Shown here piece by piece: positions 36,148 to 46,053 of a stretch of 64,000 nt of DNA. Within the stretch, counting starts at the first letter, position 1. Each line of letters begins with the position of its first letter. Both the position numbers and the translations under genes were made by a program. Under the pieces are notes generated by a model, which saw only the letters and a list, made by a program, of their open reading frames with translations, did no database searches and was not told the origin of the DNA. Source of the DNA: Azospirillum brasilense (GTDB lineage: Bacteria > Pseudomonadota > Alphaproteobacteria > Azospirillales > Azospirillaceae); contig NZ_VITI01000006.1 of NCBI RefSeq assembly GCF_007827795.1, positions 218,901-282,900 of the forward strand, read 5' to 3'.

Positions 36148-37179
36148 TCAGGCGCGCTCCTTCCGCAGGGCCGCCCGCGCGGCGTAGCCGATCCCCCCGA
36201 CCATCGCGAGGCCGGCGAGGAAGGCGAAGCCGCGCGCCGCGGTTCCCGTGGTGTTCAGCGACAGGCGCTCCTCCTGCCCGGTGAAGCGCCCGTGCGTGCG
36301 GTGCAGGCCGGACACCGGTTCGAACAGGTTGTCGGGCCGGCCGGGCGCTTCCGCCTCCTCCGTCTCCTGCCCTTCGAAGGCGGTGAAGGCCGCCCGGTAA
36401 TCGGCGTAGGCGGGAAGCGCCTGCGTTCCGAGGATCGCCTCGGCGGTGGTGAAGCCCAACCAGTGTTCCCGCTTCGGGTCCGCCGCGGCCCGGACGATGG
36501 CGCGGCCGATGTCGTCGGGGTCGAAGATGGCGCCGACCGGCTTCGCCCGGTGCGGCATGTGACTGCGCGCCCAGTCGAACTGCGGGGTGTTGACGGCGGG
36601 CAGATGGACCATCGTCACCCGAACGCGGCTGCCGTCGTGGATGAGTTCCGAGCGCAGGCTGTCGATGAAGCCGCGGATGGCACTCTTGGCCCCGCAATAG
36701 GCGGCCTGGAGCGGGATGGACCGGTAGGCCAGCGCCGACCCGACCTGGAGGATGAGGCCGCGGTCGCGCGGCAGCATACGGCGCAGCGCCGCCAGCGTGC
36801 CGTGGACGGAGCCGAGATAGGTCACCTCGGTCACCCGCCGGATTTCCTCTGGCGTCAGGTCGCGGATGCGCCCGAACACCGTCACCATGGCGTTGTTGAC
36901 CCAGACGTCGATGGGGCCGAGCGCCCGCTCGACCTGCTCGGCGGCGGCTTCCACCGCGTCGGCGTCAGCCACGTCGGCGGGCAGCACCAGCGCCGTGCCG
37001 CCGAGCCGCTCGATCTCCGCCGCCACCTCCTCCAGCGCGGCGCGGGAGCGGGCGATCAGCCCGACCGCCGCACCCCATTCCCGCCCGAAGGCAAGCGCCG
37101 TCGCCCTCCCGACCCCGGCGGACGCTCCGGTGACGACGACGACGGGCCGGTTCCGGCCGGCAACAGGATTGGTGGGCAT
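36148..37179 (-). CDS. SDR-family oxidoreductase with C-terminal membrane segment
   Basis: The 343-residue protein has the classical SDR cofactor motif T-G-A-S-A-G-V-G-R-A, the N-N-A motif, and the active-site S/Y-x3-K triad (G-S-A-L-A-Y, A-A-Y-C-G-A-K). After the catalytic domain comes an extra region ending in a hydrophobic segment (about 310-335, G-F-A-F-L-A-G-L-A-M-V-G-G) that could anchor it. The substrate is unknown. Confidence 0.85.
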   Translation of the reverse strand: MPTNPVAGRNRPVVVVTGASAGVGRATALAFGREWGAAVGLIARSRAALEEVAAEIERLGGTALVLPADVADADAVEAAAEQVERALGPIDVWVNNAMVTVFGRIRDLTPEEIRRVTEVTYLGSVHGTLAALRRMLPRDRGLILQVGSALAYRSIPLQAAYCGAKSAIRGFIDSLRSELIHDGSRVRVTMVHLPAVNTPQFDWARSHMPHRAKPVGAIFDPDDIGRAIVRAAADPKREHWLGFTTAEAILGTQALPAYADYRAAFTAFEGQETEEAEAPGRPDNLFEPVSGLHRTHGRFTGQEERLSLNTTGTAARGFAFLAGLAMVGGIGYAARAALRKERA

Positions 37180-37261
37180 GGCGGCGGGGCTCCGTTGGCT
37201 GGGACGAGCATCGACGCTGTCCCAACCCGCCCGGAGCCCGCCGGTTCCTCCACCGTTACGC

Positions 37262-37681
37262 TTACGGCGCCTCGACGATCTCGAAATCGTGGGTGATCGC
37301 GGCGGTGGCGCCCAGCATGATCGAGGCGGAGCAGTATTTCTCCGCCGACAGGGCGATGGCGCGCTCCACCTTCGCCGGGTCCAGACCGCGCCCGGTGACC
37401 ACGAAATGGACGTGGATCTTCGTGAAGACCTTGGGGTCGGTCTCGGCGCGCTCGGCCTCGATCTCGGCCACGCAGTCGGTGATGGCCTGACGGCCCTTCT
37501 CCAGGATCATCACCACGTCGAAGCCGGTGCAGCCGCCCATGCCGATCAGCAGCATCTCCATGGGACGGATGCCCAAGTTGCGCCCGCCCGCCTCCGGCGC
37601 GCCGTCCATGACCACGGCGTGGCCGCTGCCGGACTCGCCGACGAACATCCGCCCATCAACCCACTTCACCCGCGCCTTCAT
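37262..37681 (-). CDS. OsmC/YhfA-family protein
   Basis: The 139-residue protein has the OsmC-family pattern: P-M-E-M-L-L-I-G-M-G-G-C-T-G-F-D with one reactive cysteine and a second in A-E-K-Y-C-S-A-S. These two cysteines form the peroxide or thiol-reactive site in OsmC/Ohr proteins; this one is closest to the YhfA branch. It follows the DUF2948 gene by 13 bases. Confidence 0.88.
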   Translation of the reverse strand: MKARVKWVDGRMFVGESGSGHAVVMDGAPEAGGRNLGIRPMEMLLIGMGGCTGFDVVMILEKGRQAITDCVAEIEAERAETDPKVFTKIHVHFVVTGRGLDPAKVERAIALSAEKYCSASIMLGATAAITHDFEIVEAP

Positions 37682-37694
37682 GGCGGTCTCCCGA

Positions 37695-38159
37695 TTATTG
37701 TTCGTCTTCCAATGGATGGCAGGGCTTGCAGCCGGTGGGCCAGGGCTCGCCCAGATCCTCCACGAAGCAGGTCCAGGACGGGCTTTCCAGCCGGATGCAG
37801 GCGCCGCCGGCGAAATTCAGGACCAGGGCGCCCTCCGCCGCCTCGACGGAGAGCAGTTCCAGGATTTGCGCGCGGTCCCTCACATCGAGGCCGCGCAGCT
37901 TGACCGCTGTCACCCCCTCGATGCGCACGCCGCAATTGACGCGCTCGAAGGGGTTCAGGTGGTCGTCGTCGGCGGTGGGGCCGGGGCGCCGCCGGTCCGC
38001 CGTCTCCCACTTGAAACGGTTGGCCACCAGCACGAAGCGCGACTCTTCGGGCAGGAAGCACATGTCGCCGATCGGCAGGATGGCGTCCTGCAGGCAGGCG
38101 GAGACGACTTTCAGATCCTCGGCATCCTGGGCGCGCAGGCGGATCGGCGTGGCGGTCAT
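37695..38159 (-). CDS. DUF2948 family protein
   Basis: The 154-residue protein starts with R-L-R-A-Q-D-A-E-D-L-K-V-V-S-A-C-L-Q-D and has the domain body seen in alphaproteobacterial DUF2948 proteins, which are commonly encoded next to murA. No catalytic motif is apparent and the function is unknown. ATG 38159 has GAAGGGAAG upstream. Confidence 0.85.
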   Translation of the reverse strand: MTATPIRLRAQDAEDLKVVSACLQDAILPIGDMCFLPEESRFVLVANRFKWETADRRRPGPTADDDHLNPFERVNCGVRIEGVTAVKLRGLDVRDRAQILELLSVEAAEGALVLNFAGGACIRLESPSWTCFVEDLGEPWPTGCKPCHPLEDEQ

Positions 38160-38203
38160 GAGCTTCCCTTCGCTGTGGACGGCTGAGCGGGCGCAGGACG
38201 CCG

Positions 38204-39508
38204 TCAGTCGTCCTCCGCCCGGATGCGTTCGATGTCCGCGCCGCAAGCCGCCAGCTTCTCCTCCAGCCGCTCATAGCCGCGGTCGAGGTGATAGACGCGG
38301 TTGACCGTCGTCTCCCCTTCCGCCGCAAGACCGGCCAGAACCAGCGACACCGACGCGCGGAGATCCGTCGCCATAACGGGCGCGCCGGTCAAACGCTCCA
38401 CACCCCGGACGAGGGCGGAGGAACCGTGCACCGTGATGCGGGCTCCCATGCGGGTCAGCTCGGGCGCGTGCATGAACCGATTCTCAAATATGGTCTCGGT
38501 GATCATGCCTGCACCCCTGGCCGTGCACATCAGGGCCATCATCTGGGCCTGAAGGTCGGTGGGGAAGCCGGGATAGGGCTCGGTCATCACGTCCACGCCG
38601 ACCAACTCGCCGTTGGCGCGGGACACGCGAATCCCCGTTTGGCCATTGGTCTCGATCTCGGTGAACTCCACGCCCGCCGGGACCAGGGCGGTCACCGCCG
38701 CCTTGATCAGGTCCAGGCGGGTGTTCAGGATGTCCAGCGTGCCGCCGGTCATCGCCGCCGCCATGGCGTAGGTGCCGGTCTCGATGCGGTCCGGCACCAC
38801 CATGTGGCGGGCGCCGTTCAGCCGGTCGACGCCGACGATGGTCAGCCGGTCGGTGCCGATGCCGGTGATCTTGGCGCCCATCTTGACGAGGCAGTCGGCG
38901 AGGTCGCTGACCTCCGGCTCGCGGGCGGCGTTGACCAGCACGGTGGTGCCGCGGGCCAGCGTGGCTGCCATCAGCAGGTTCTCGGTGGCGCCCACCGACA
39001 CCTTGGGGAACACATATTCGGCACCGCGCAGGCCGCCCGGCGGCGCCTTGGCGACGATGTAGCCGCCCTCGATGCGGATGTCCGCCCCCATGGCCTCCAG
39101 GCCCTTGATGTGCAGGTCGACCGGGCGCGCGCCGATGGCGCAGCCGCCGGGAAGCGACACCTTGGCCTCGCCGCAGCGGGCAAGCAGCGGGCCGAGCACC
39201 AGGACGCTCGCCCGCATCTTGCGGACGAGGTCGTAGGGGGCCGTGGTGTTGGTGATGTCGCGCGCGGTGAACTCCACCACGCGGCCGGCGCAATCCCCGC
39301 CCGCCCCGGCCATGTGGATCGCGACGCCGTGCTGGAGCAGCAGGTTGCACAGCGTGTTGATGTCCGCGAGGATCGGCAGGTTGGTGAGCGTCAGCGTCCC
39401 GTCGGTGAGGAGCGCCGCGGTCATCAGGGGCAGCGCCGCGTTCTTGGCGCCGCCGACCGTGATCGACCCGTGAAGGGGCTTGCCGCCGCGGATGCGGATC
39501 TTGTCCAT
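38204..39508 (-). CDS. murA: UDP-N-acetylglucosamine 1-carboxyvinyltransferase
   Basis: The 434-residue cytoplasmic enzyme transfers enolpyruvate from PEP to UDP-GlcNAc, the first step of peptidoglycan precursor synthesis. The N-terminus has G-G-A-K-N-A-A-L-P with the catalytic lysine, and the fosfomycin-target cysteine is in [15 protein letters not shown] and G-A-T-E-N are also conserved. The Cys means it should be fosfomycin-sensitive. It heads the murA-DUF2948-OsmC group. Confidence 0.96.
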   Translation of the reverse strand: MDKIRIRGGKPLHGSITVGGAKNAALPLMTAALLTDGTLTLTNLPILADINTLCNLLLQHGVAIHMAGAGGDCAGRVVEFTARDITNTTAPYDLVRKMRASVLVLGPLLARCGEAKVSLPGGCAIGARPVDLHIKGLEAMGADIRIEGGYIVAKAPPGGLRGAEYVFPKVSVGATENLLMAATLARGTTVLVNAAREPEVSDLADCLVKMGAKITGIGTDRLTIVGVDRLNGARHMVVPDRIETGTYAMAAAMTGGTLDILNTRLDLIKAAVTALVPAGVEFTEIETNGQTGIRVSRANGELVGVDVMTEPYPGFPTDLQAQMMALMCTARGAGMITETIFENRFMHAPELTRMGARITVHGSSALVRGVERLTGAPVMATDLRASVSLVLAGLAAEGETTVNRVYHLDRGYERLEEKLAACGADIERIRAEDD

Positions 39509-39740
39509 GAAGCTGTCTTGTCCGGTCAGATGCTGTCGAAAAGGCCGAAGCCCGGCGGATTAGGCCATCATGCGGGTCCGAAGGTCCGGCGACAGGCCCA
39601 TCGTCGGCGGACTCCTCGGGTCTTACGGGGATTGAATCTGTCAGGCGTTGTAGCGGAGCATGCGGGCGCGCTCAAGGGAAGGAATTGAGGCTTTTTCTCA
39701 TGGAAGCCCTTCTCCCGCCGCAATTGAAAGGATCGACCGC

Positions 39741-40208
39741 GTGACACAGGACAGCGCCCGGGACAGCATGATGGCCGGGCTGACCTTCTCCCTCTCCGGG
39801 CGGCTCGACCCGGACGAGGTGAAGCAGATCCACGGCGAACTGCGCGCCTTCAACGAGCGCTTCACCGCCCCTTACGACCTGCGGGACGTCCTGGCGACCG
39901 TCCGTGACGCGGACGGGGCGCTGATGGCCGGGCTGACCGGCTACACGAACTGGGAATGGCTGTATGTGGACTATCTGTGGGTCCATGACGGCCGGCGCGG
40001 CGGCGGGCTTGGCGCCCGGCTGCTGGCCGCCGCGGAGGCGGAGGCGGTGAAACGCGGCTGCCGCTGGTCGCGCCTCTACACCTACGATTTCCAGGCGCCG
40101 GGCTTCTACCGCAAGCAGGGCTACGAGGTGTGGGCGGAGATGGAGGGCTACCCGCCAGGGCACACGCAGATCTGGCTCAGGAAGGCTCTGCGGCAGGACG
40201 GGGAATAG
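39741..40208 (+). CDS. GNAT-family N-acetyltransferase
   Basis: The 155-residue protein has the GNAT acetyl-CoA motif G-R-R-G-G-G-L-G-A-R-L-L (motif A) and a late A-P-G-F-Y-R-K-Q-G-Y (motif B). The acceptor is unknown. GTG at 39741 has AAAGGA at good spacing; the frame runs further upstream but without family similarity. Its end overlaps the converging EamA gene by 32 bases. Confidence 0.85.
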   Translation: MTQDSARDSMMAGLTFSLSGRLDPDEVKQIHGELRAFNERFTAPYDLRDVLATVRDADGALMAGLTGYTNWEWLYVDYLWVHDGRRGGGLGARLLAAAEAEAVKRGCRWSRLYTYDFQAPGFYRKQGYEVWAEMEGYPPGHTQIWLRKALRQDGE

Positions 40209-41106
40209 CCTGCAAGGCGGACTCGTTGCGCTTCAGGAAGACGATCACCGCGCAGACCACAGCCATCCCGGCCAGCTGCGGCGGCTCGAAGCTCTCGCCC
40301 AGCAGCAGGAAGGCCGTGACCCCGGCGAAGACGGGATCGAGCATGCCGATCACCGTCGCCGGGAACGGCTCGATGGTCTTCAGCCCCTCCAGATAGAGCC
40401 AGTAGGGCGCCACCGTGCCGAAGACGCCGATGAACAGCACGAACCCCACCGTCTCCCAAGTCACCTCGACCGCCGCGTAATCAATGGCTGGAGTGGCGAG
40501 CAGCCAGAACAGCGCCGACAGGAAGAAGGGCCAGAAGGTCATCGACCAGCTGTCCAGCCCCCGCCGGTGACCGTGAGCACAGCGGACGTTGTAGGCGGCG
40601 AAGGACACGGCGCAGAGCATCCCCACCGCCGCCCCCAGCGCGTTGCCCGACCACAGGGCCGGGTCGTAGGCGCCGACCAGCAGGAAACAGCCGGCGGCGT
40701 TGCCCGCCAGGATCAGCGCGACCGCCCGGTTCATCCGGTGGGTGCCGAGCAGCAGCCCGGCGGCCACGATCAGCATGGGCGCGGTGTATTCCAGCATCAG
40801 CGCCAGCGCCACGTTGGTCAGGGCGATGGCGTAGAAGAAGGTCAGGTTGACCAGCGTCAGCCAGACCGCCAGCTCCGACAGGAAGTGCAGGTCCGCCCGC
40901 CGCACCCGGATCGGCCGGCCGAGCGCCAGCATGATCAGGGCCAGCACGGCGGCGGACACCATGGCGCGCACCGCGATCATGACCAGCGGCGGCATCGAGG
41001 CGACGAACATCATCTTGGCCGCCGTCCCGGCCACGCCGAACAGCAGGGCGGAGGCGACGATGCAGCCATAGCCCCACAGGCGCGCCCGCGCCGACTCAAC
41101 TGCCAT
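40177..41106 (-). CDS. EamA/DMT-family transporter
   Basis: The 309-residue protein has ten predicted membrane helices in two EamA repeats; the second ends G-T-V-A-P-Y-W-L-Y-L-E-G and G-M-L-D-P-V-F-A-G-V, standard for the drug/metabolite transporter superfamily. The substrate is probably an amino acid or metabolite exported to the periplasm. ATG 41106 gives the family start. Confidence 0.85.
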   Translation of the reverse strand: MAVESARARLWGYGCIVASALLFGVAGTAAKMMFVASMPPLVMIAVRAMVSAAVLALIMLALGRPIRVRRADLHFLSELAVWLTLVNLTFFYAIALTNVALALMLEYTAPMLIVAAGLLLGTHRMNRAVALILAGNAAGCFLLVGAYDPALWSGNALGAAVGMLCAVSFAAYNVRCAHGHRRGLDSWSMTFWPFFLSALFWLLATPAIDYAAVEVTWETVGFVLFIGVFGTVAPYWLYLEGLKTIEPFPATVIGMLDPVFAGVTAFLLLGESFEPPQLAGMAVVCAVIVFLKRNESALQAIPRPAAEPS

Positions 41107-41198
41107 GGCCCTGCCCTGCCCCGTTCCGGATCGGCGGCAACGATACCGTGTGACCAACTCCGAACCGATGCGGCAAATGCGTCACCGGCCCGTGACGG

Positions 41199-41345
41199 TC
41201 AGCCCGGCTGGCCGTCCTTCTCCCGCCCGCGCGCCTGCTCCTTGCGCTTGCGCAGGTTCTCGCGCAGCCGGGCGGCGAGCCGGTCCTGCTTGCCGTCCTT
41301 TTTCGGCGGGGCGGCGGGAGTCTTGGTCGTCTCGTCGGTCGTCAT
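41199..41345 (-). CDS. 48-residue charged protein coupled to asparagine synthase
   Basis: The ATG at 41343-41345 overlaps the asnB stop (ATGA). The product is highly charged and helical (K-Q-D-R-L-A-A-R-L-R-E-N-L-R-K-R-K-E-Q), with an N-terminal T/P/K-rich part. No family is recognised. The four-base overlap with asnB argues it is translated; it may be a small basic partner or nucleic acid-binding peptide. Confidence 0.6.
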   Translation of the reverse strand: MTTDETTKTPAAPPKKDGKQDRLAARLRENLRKRKEQARGREKDGQPG

Positions 41346-43321
41346 GCGGCGCTCGCGGCAAGCGGGGCCGGGGCGGCGGCGCTGCCCCAGCGGCGGTTCC
41401 AATCCTGGAACATCAGCACGTTCCAGAGCCGGTGCTGGTTGTTGCGGGTCCCGGCGAGATGCTCCGCCCAGCAGGCGCGGATCGGCGCCGGGTCGAAGAA
41501 GCCCTCCCGGCGCAACCGCCCCTCGTCCAGCAGATCCTCCGCCCAGTCGCGCAGCGGGCCGCGCAGCCAACCGTCCAGCGGAATGGCGAAGCCGGCCTTG
41601 GGCCGCTCCACCAGGGCCGGCGGGACATGGCGGTAAAGCACTTGGCGCAGCAGCCACTTGCCCTTGCCGTCGCGCAGCTTCTGCGATTGCGGCACACGCC
41701 AGGCGAACTCCACCACCCGATGGTCGAGCAGCGGCACGCGCGCCTCCAGCGACACGCCCATGCTGGCGCGGTCCACCTTCGCCAGGATGTCGTCCGGCAG
41801 ATAGGTGACGCTGTCGAGATGCTGCATGCGCTCGACGAAATCGGGGATGCCCGCGGCCAGCCCGTCGTCCCAGGCCGGGCCATGAGGCTCCCGCCCGTCG
41901 CGGACCAGCGCATCGGGGTCCTGCCACTGGCTGACCAGACGGCGGTAGATGGCGTCCGGCCCGGCGGCGTCCAGCACCCCGGCCAGCTTGTGCAGCTTGT
42001 CGCCGGTCTGGCGCGGGCGCCGCCCTTCGGGGATCATCCCGGCCAGCGCGTCCCATCCGGCGGGCCGGACGGCGCGGATCAGCCCGGCGGCGCCGCGCCG
42101 CAGACCGGAGGGAAGGGTCGCCATGCGCCGCCACAGGGCGGGCGCCGTGAGATAGCGGTTGTAGCCGGCGAACAGCTCGTCCCCGCCGTCGCCGGACAGG
42201 GCCACGGTGACGGAGCGCCGCGTCATCTCCGACACCAGCAGCGTCGGGATCTGCGAGCTGTCGGCGAAAGGCTCGTCGTACCAGTCGGCGAGCTTGGGGA
42301 TGACCTCCAGCGCGTGGCGGGCCTCCACCCGAAGCTCGGTGTGCTCGGTGCCGAGATGGGCGGCGACCGCACGGGCGTGAACCGCCTCGTCGTAGCCGTC
42401 CTCGCCGAAACCGATGGTGAAGGTGCGCACCGGCCGCGCGCTCTGCGCCTGCATCAGCGCGACGACGGTGGAGCTGTCGATCCCGCCGGACAGGAAGGCG
42501 CCCAGCGGCACGTCGGCCATCATCTGCCGCCCGACCGCGTCCTTCAGCAGCGCTTCCAGCGCGTCCGTCGCGTCGGCGTCGGACAGCGACAGCCGGTCGG
42601 CGATGCCGGCCCGTGCCGCCGCACCGGCGTCCCAATAGACGGTGCGCTCGGGTTCGCGCCCCGGACGGACGGTCAGGATGCTGCCCGGCTCCAGCTTATG
42701 GACGCCCTGATAAATGCTATGCGGCGCCGGAACGTAGCTGAAACGCAGATAGGCGGACAGCGCGTCGCGGTCGATCTCCGCCGCGAAGGCGGGATGGGCG
42801 CGCAGCGCCTTGGGCTGGGAGCCGAACAGCAACGCCCCGCCCATCCGCGCCCAGTAGAGCGGCTTCACCCCCAGATGGTCGCGGACGAGGTGGAGCGTGC
42901 GCTCGCGGCGGTCCCACAGGGCGAAGGCGAAGATGCCGACCAGACGGCGCACGGTGCACTTGACGCCCCAGGCGGCGCAGCCCTCCAGCAGCACTTCGGT
43001 GTCCGAATGGCCGCGGAACCGGTGGCCGGCGGCTTCGAGTTCCGCCCGCAGGTCCTGGAAATTGTAGATCTCGCCGTTGTAGGCGATCACCCAGCGCCCG
43101 TCCGCCGACTCCATCGGCTGGCGGCCCAGCGGCGACAGCTCGACGATGGCGAGCCGCCGGTGGCCGAACGCGATCCCGGCCTCGCCATCGGCCCACACGC
43201 CGTCCCCGTCGGGGCCGCGGTGAGCGATGGTGTCGGCCATGCGCCGCGCTGCGGCCTCAAGGCCGGACTCGGGGCCCGATCCGGAGCCGGGACCGGCCAG
43301 AAAGCCGCAGATGCCGCACAC
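41342..43321 (-). CDS. asnB: Asparagine synthase (glutamine-hydrolysing)
   Basis: The 659-residue enzyme has the N-terminal nucleophile Cys (M-C-G-I-C-G-F), glutaminase motifs H-R-G-P-D-G-D-G and Y-N-G-E-I-Y-N, and the synthetase P-loop L-S-G-G-I-D-S-S with G-D-G-G-D-E-L-F. It makes asparagine from aspartate, glutamine and ATP, or amidates a sugar acid or peptide, as relatives in polysaccharide loci do. Position near the glycan genes at 43.9-50 kb keeps that open. Confidence 0.93.
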   Translation of the reverse strand: MCGICGFLAGPGSGSGPESGLEAAARRMADTIAHRGPDGDGVWADGEAGIAFGHRRLAIVELSPLGRQPMESADGRWVIAYNGEIYNFQDLRAELEAAGHRFRGHSDTEVLLEGCAAWGVKCTVRRLVGIFAFALWDRRERTLHLVRDHLGVKPLYWARMGGALLFGSQPKALRAHPAFAAEIDRDALSAYLRFSYVPAPHSIYQGVHKLEPGSILTVRPGREPERTVYWDAGAAARAGIADRLSLSDADATDALEALLKDAVGRQMMADVPLGAFLSGGIDSSTVVALMQAQSARPVRTFTIGFGEDGYDEAVHARAVAAHLGTEHTELRVEARHALEVIPKLADWYDEPFADSSQIPTLLVSEMTRRSVTVALSGDGGDELFAGYNRYLTAPALWRRMATLPSGLRRGAAGLIRAVRPAGWDALAGMIPEGRRPRQTGDKLHKLAGVLDAAGPDAIYRRLVSQWQDPDALVRDGREPHGPAWDDGLAAGIPDFVERMQHLDSVTYLPDDILAKVDRASMGVSLEARVPLLDHRVVEFAWRVPQSQKLRDGKGKWLLRQVLYRHVPPALVERPKAGFAIPLDGWLRGPLRDWAEDLLDEGRLRREGFFDPAPIRACWAEHLAGTRNNQHRLWNVLMFQDWNRRWGSAAAPAPLAASAA

Positions 43322-43338
43322 GGCGCGAAACCCCGTCC

Positions 43339-43677
43339 TTAGTGGTCGGAACGGTGCAGGATGCTGTCCCGCAGGCCCGTCTCGTAGGCCATGCCCTCGG
43401 CGGTCACGACGCCGTAACCGGCATCGCGGCGCAGCATGCCCTTGCGCTCAAGAATGGTCCAGACGGCCTCGTTGGTCAGGCCGGTGGCGTCGCGGGAGGC
43501 GACGACCGCGCTGCCCAGATGGAAGTGGTTGCCATGGGCGTGCGGCAGGTTGGTGACCTGGAAGGCCCCCTCCTCGCCCTCGACCGGCTTCTGCTCCAGA
43601 CGGGCGAGTTCCTGAAGGAGGGTCAGCGTCTTGAGCTGAAGCGGGTTGAGGTTCGCGGGATTCTTCTTCGGCGGCAT
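43339..43677 (-). CDS. Conserved-looking hypothetical protein, 112 residues
   Basis: The protein starts M-P-P-K-K-N-P-A-N-L-N-P-L-Q-L-K-T-L-T and has His-rich H-A-H-G-N-H-F-H-L-G and a helix-turn-like segment T-N-E-A-V-W-T-I-L-E-R-K-G-M. I do not recognise it by name. It lies 17 bases upstream of asnB on the same strand. Confidence 0.6.
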   Translation of the reverse strand: MPPKKNPANLNPLQLKTLTLLQELARLEQKPVEGEEGAFQVTNLPHAHGNHFHLGSAVVASRDATGLTNEAVWTILERKGMLRRDAGYGVVTAEGMAYETGLRDSILHRSDH

Positions 43678-43868
43678 GGATGTCCGGCTCGGCAACGTGA
43701 TTAAGGTTGCGGCAGTAGATCGGGTGCGCCCGGCGCCTGTCAAGCGGCGGGCGCCGTTTGCGGGCTGGCATCCCGGCATCGGCTCGGGCATAAGACGGGC
43801 TGTTGACACGCGCGCGTTACGTTTGAGGCAAGCGTCTGGCCGGCGCGGGCCGGTCAAGGATGGTGGAT

Positions 43869-44852
43869 ATGACGATCGTGGTCACCGGCGCGGCCGGTTT
43901 CATCGGCTCGCACGTCGCGGCGGCCCTGCTGGATCGCGGCGAGACGGTGTTGGGGATCGACAACCTCAACGACTACTATTCCGTGGCATTGAAGGAGGCG
44001 CGGCTGGCCCGCCTCGCCGCCCGCCCCGGCTTCCGCTTCGTCAAGGCCGACGTCTCCGACCGCGCCGCCATCGAGGCGCTGGCCCCCGACTTCGCGGAGG
44101 CGACCGGCGTCGTGCATCTGGCTGCCCAGGCCGGCGTGCGCTATTCGCTGGAGAACCCCTACGCCTATGTGGACGCCAACGTCACCGGGCAGGTGGCGAT
44201 GCTCGAAGCGGCACGGCGCATGCCGAAGTTGAAGCATTTCGTCTACGCCTCCACCTCCTCCGTCTACGGCGCCAACAAGAAGATGCCCTTCTCGGTGGAG
44301 GACCGCGTCGACTCCCCCATGTCGATCTACGCCGCGACGAAGAAGGCGGCGGAGATGATGACCTACGCCTACTGCCACCTCTACAAGTTTCCGGCGACCG
44401 GCCTGCGCTTCTTCACCGTGTACGGCCCGTGGGGACGTCCGGACATGGCCGCCTACCTGTTCGCCGAAGCGATCATGGCGGGCCGCCCGATCCGCGTCTT
44501 CAACGAGGGCCGGATGAAGCGCGACTTCACCTTCGTCGAGGACATCGCGGCGGGCGTCCTGGCGGCGCTGGACCATCCGGCGAAACCCGACGCCAACGGC
44601 GCGCCGCACACCGTCTACAACCTCGGCAACAACCGGACCGAGGACCTGATGCGCTTCATCGGCATCATCGAGGAGTCGCTGGGCCGCGAGGCGGTGAAGG
44701 TCATGGAGCCCTTGCAGATGGGCGACGTGCCGGAAACCACCGCGGACATCGAGGCGAGCCGCCGCGACCTGGGCTATGAGCCGAAGACGCCGATCGACGT
44801 CGGCCTGCCCCGCTTCATCGCGTGGTACAAGGACTATCACGGCATTGCCTGA
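43869..44852 (+). CDS. UDP-glucuronate 4-epimerase-type sugar epimerase
   Basis: The 327-residue SDR has G-A-A-G-F-I-G-S-H for NAD, N-D-Y-Y-S-V-A-L-K near the start as in UDP-glucuronate epimerases (LpsL/CapI), and the active-site S-S-V-Y-G-A-N with Y-A-A-T-K-K. It should make UDP-galacturonate in the cytoplasm. ATG 43869 has AAGGA at good spacing. It begins the polysaccharide cassette. Confidence 0.88.
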   Translation: MTIVVTGAAGFIGSHVAAALLDRGETVLGIDNLNDYYSVALKEARLARLAARPGFRFVKADVSDRAAIEALAPDFAEATGVVHLAAQAGVRYSLENPYAYVDANVTGQVAMLEAARRMPKLKHFVYASTSSVYGANKKMPFSVEDRVDSPMSIYAATKKAAEMMTYAYCHLYKFPATGLRFFTVYGPWGRPDMAAYLFAEAIMAGRPIRVFNEGRMKRDFTFVEDIAAGVLAALDHPAKPDANGAPHTVYNLGNNRTEDLMRFIGIIEESLGREAVKVMEPLQMGDVPETTADIEASRRDLGYEPKTPIDVGLPRFIAWYKDYHGIA

Positions 44853-44862
44853 GGCCCGTCCC

Positions 44863-46053
44863 GTGAGCGCCAGCCCCACAAACGCCGGCCGCAAGTTGAT
44901 CTATCTGGTGACGGAGGACTGGTATTTCTGGTCCCACCGCCTGCCCATGGCCCGCGCCGCCCGCGAAGCCGGGTTCGAGGTCGCCGTCGCCACCCGTGTC
45001 GACAAGCACGGCCCCCGCATCGAGGCGGAGGGTTTCCGCGTGCTGCCCTTGTCCTGGCAGCGGCGCAGCATCAACCCGGCGGGCGCCCTGTCCGCCGTTG
45101 CGGAGATTGCCGCGCTGTACCGGCGGGAGGCCCCGGATCTGGTCCACCATGTCGCCATGAAGCCGGTTCTGCTGGGCGGGCTGGCCGCCGGGCTGGCCGG
45201 GGTGCCGGCGGTGGTGAACGCGCTGACCGGGCTGGGCTCCGCCTTCCTCGGCACCGGCGGGTTGAAGTCCCGCGTCGCCGGGGCCGCGGCCCGCCCGCTG
45301 CTGCGCACCGTGCTGAAGCGCCCGAACAGCCTGACCATCCTGCAGAACGAGGACGACCGGAAGACGCTGGTGGCCGCCGGGCTGCTGCCCGACGAGCGCG
45401 CCTGGATCATCCGCGGCTCCGGCATCGACACCGCCCATTATCAGGTGCTTCCCGAACCGCCGGAGCCGCCGGTGACGGTGGGCTGCGTCGCCCGCCTGCT
45501 GGCCGACAAGGGCGTCGGCCCGCTGGTCGAGGCGCAGCAGAGGCTGCGGGCCAAGGGGCTGGACGTCCGGTTGCTGCTGGCCGGCACGCCCGATCCGGAA
45601 AACCCGACCTCCGTGACTCAGGCCGAGTTGGACCGCTGGGCCGCCCTGCCCGGTGTCGAACTGCCCGGCCACAGCGCCGACGTGCGGCAGGTCTGGGCGC
45701 GTTGCCACATCGCCGTGCTGGCCTCCCGCCGCGAGGGGCTGCCGAAGAGCCTGCTGGAAGCCGCGGCCTGCGGGCGGGCCATCGTCGCCACCGACGTGCC
45801 GGGCTGCCGCGAGGTGGCGCACGCCGGCGAGAACGCCCTGCTCGTCCCACCCGACGACGCCGCGGCCCTGGCCGACGCGCTGGAGGTTCTGGTGCGCGAC
45901 GCCGCCCTGCGCCAGCGCTTCGGCTCCGCCAGCCGGCGTCTGGTCGAATCCGACATGGCGTCCGACCGGGTGGGCGCGAAGACGGTCGAGCTGTACCATC
46001 GGCTGCTGGCATCCACCCAGCCCGGCACGGCGCCGGTCGCGGAGGCATCATGA
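44863..46053 (+). CDS. Family 4 glycosyltransferase
   Basis: The 396-residue protein has the GT-B fold of GT4: V-G-C-V-A-R-L-L-A-D-K-G and the donor-binding E-x7-E region S-R-R-E-G-L-P-K-S-L-L-E-A-A-A-C-G-R-A-I-V. The donor and acceptor are unknown. GTG 44863 has TGAGG at eight bases. Its stop overlaps the next gene. Confidence 0.88.
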   Translation: MSASPTNAGRKLIYLVTEDWYFWSHRLPMARAAREAGFEVAVATRVDKHGPRIEAEGFRVLPLSWQRRSINPAGALSAVAEIAALYRREAPDLVHHVAMKPVLLGGLAAGLAGVPAVVNALTGLGSAFLGTGGLKSRVAGAAARPLLRTVLKRPNSLTILQNEDDRKTLVAAGLLPDERAWIIRGSGIDTAHYQVLPEPPEPPVTVGCVARLLADKGVGPLVEAQQRLRAKGLDVRLLLAGTPDPENPTSVTQAELDRWAALPGVELPGHSADVRQVWARCHIAVLASRREGLPKSLLEAAACGRAIVATDVPGCREVAHAGENALLVPPDDAAALADALEVLVRDAALRQRFGSASRRLVESDMASDRVGAKTVELYHRLLASTQPGTAPVAEAS

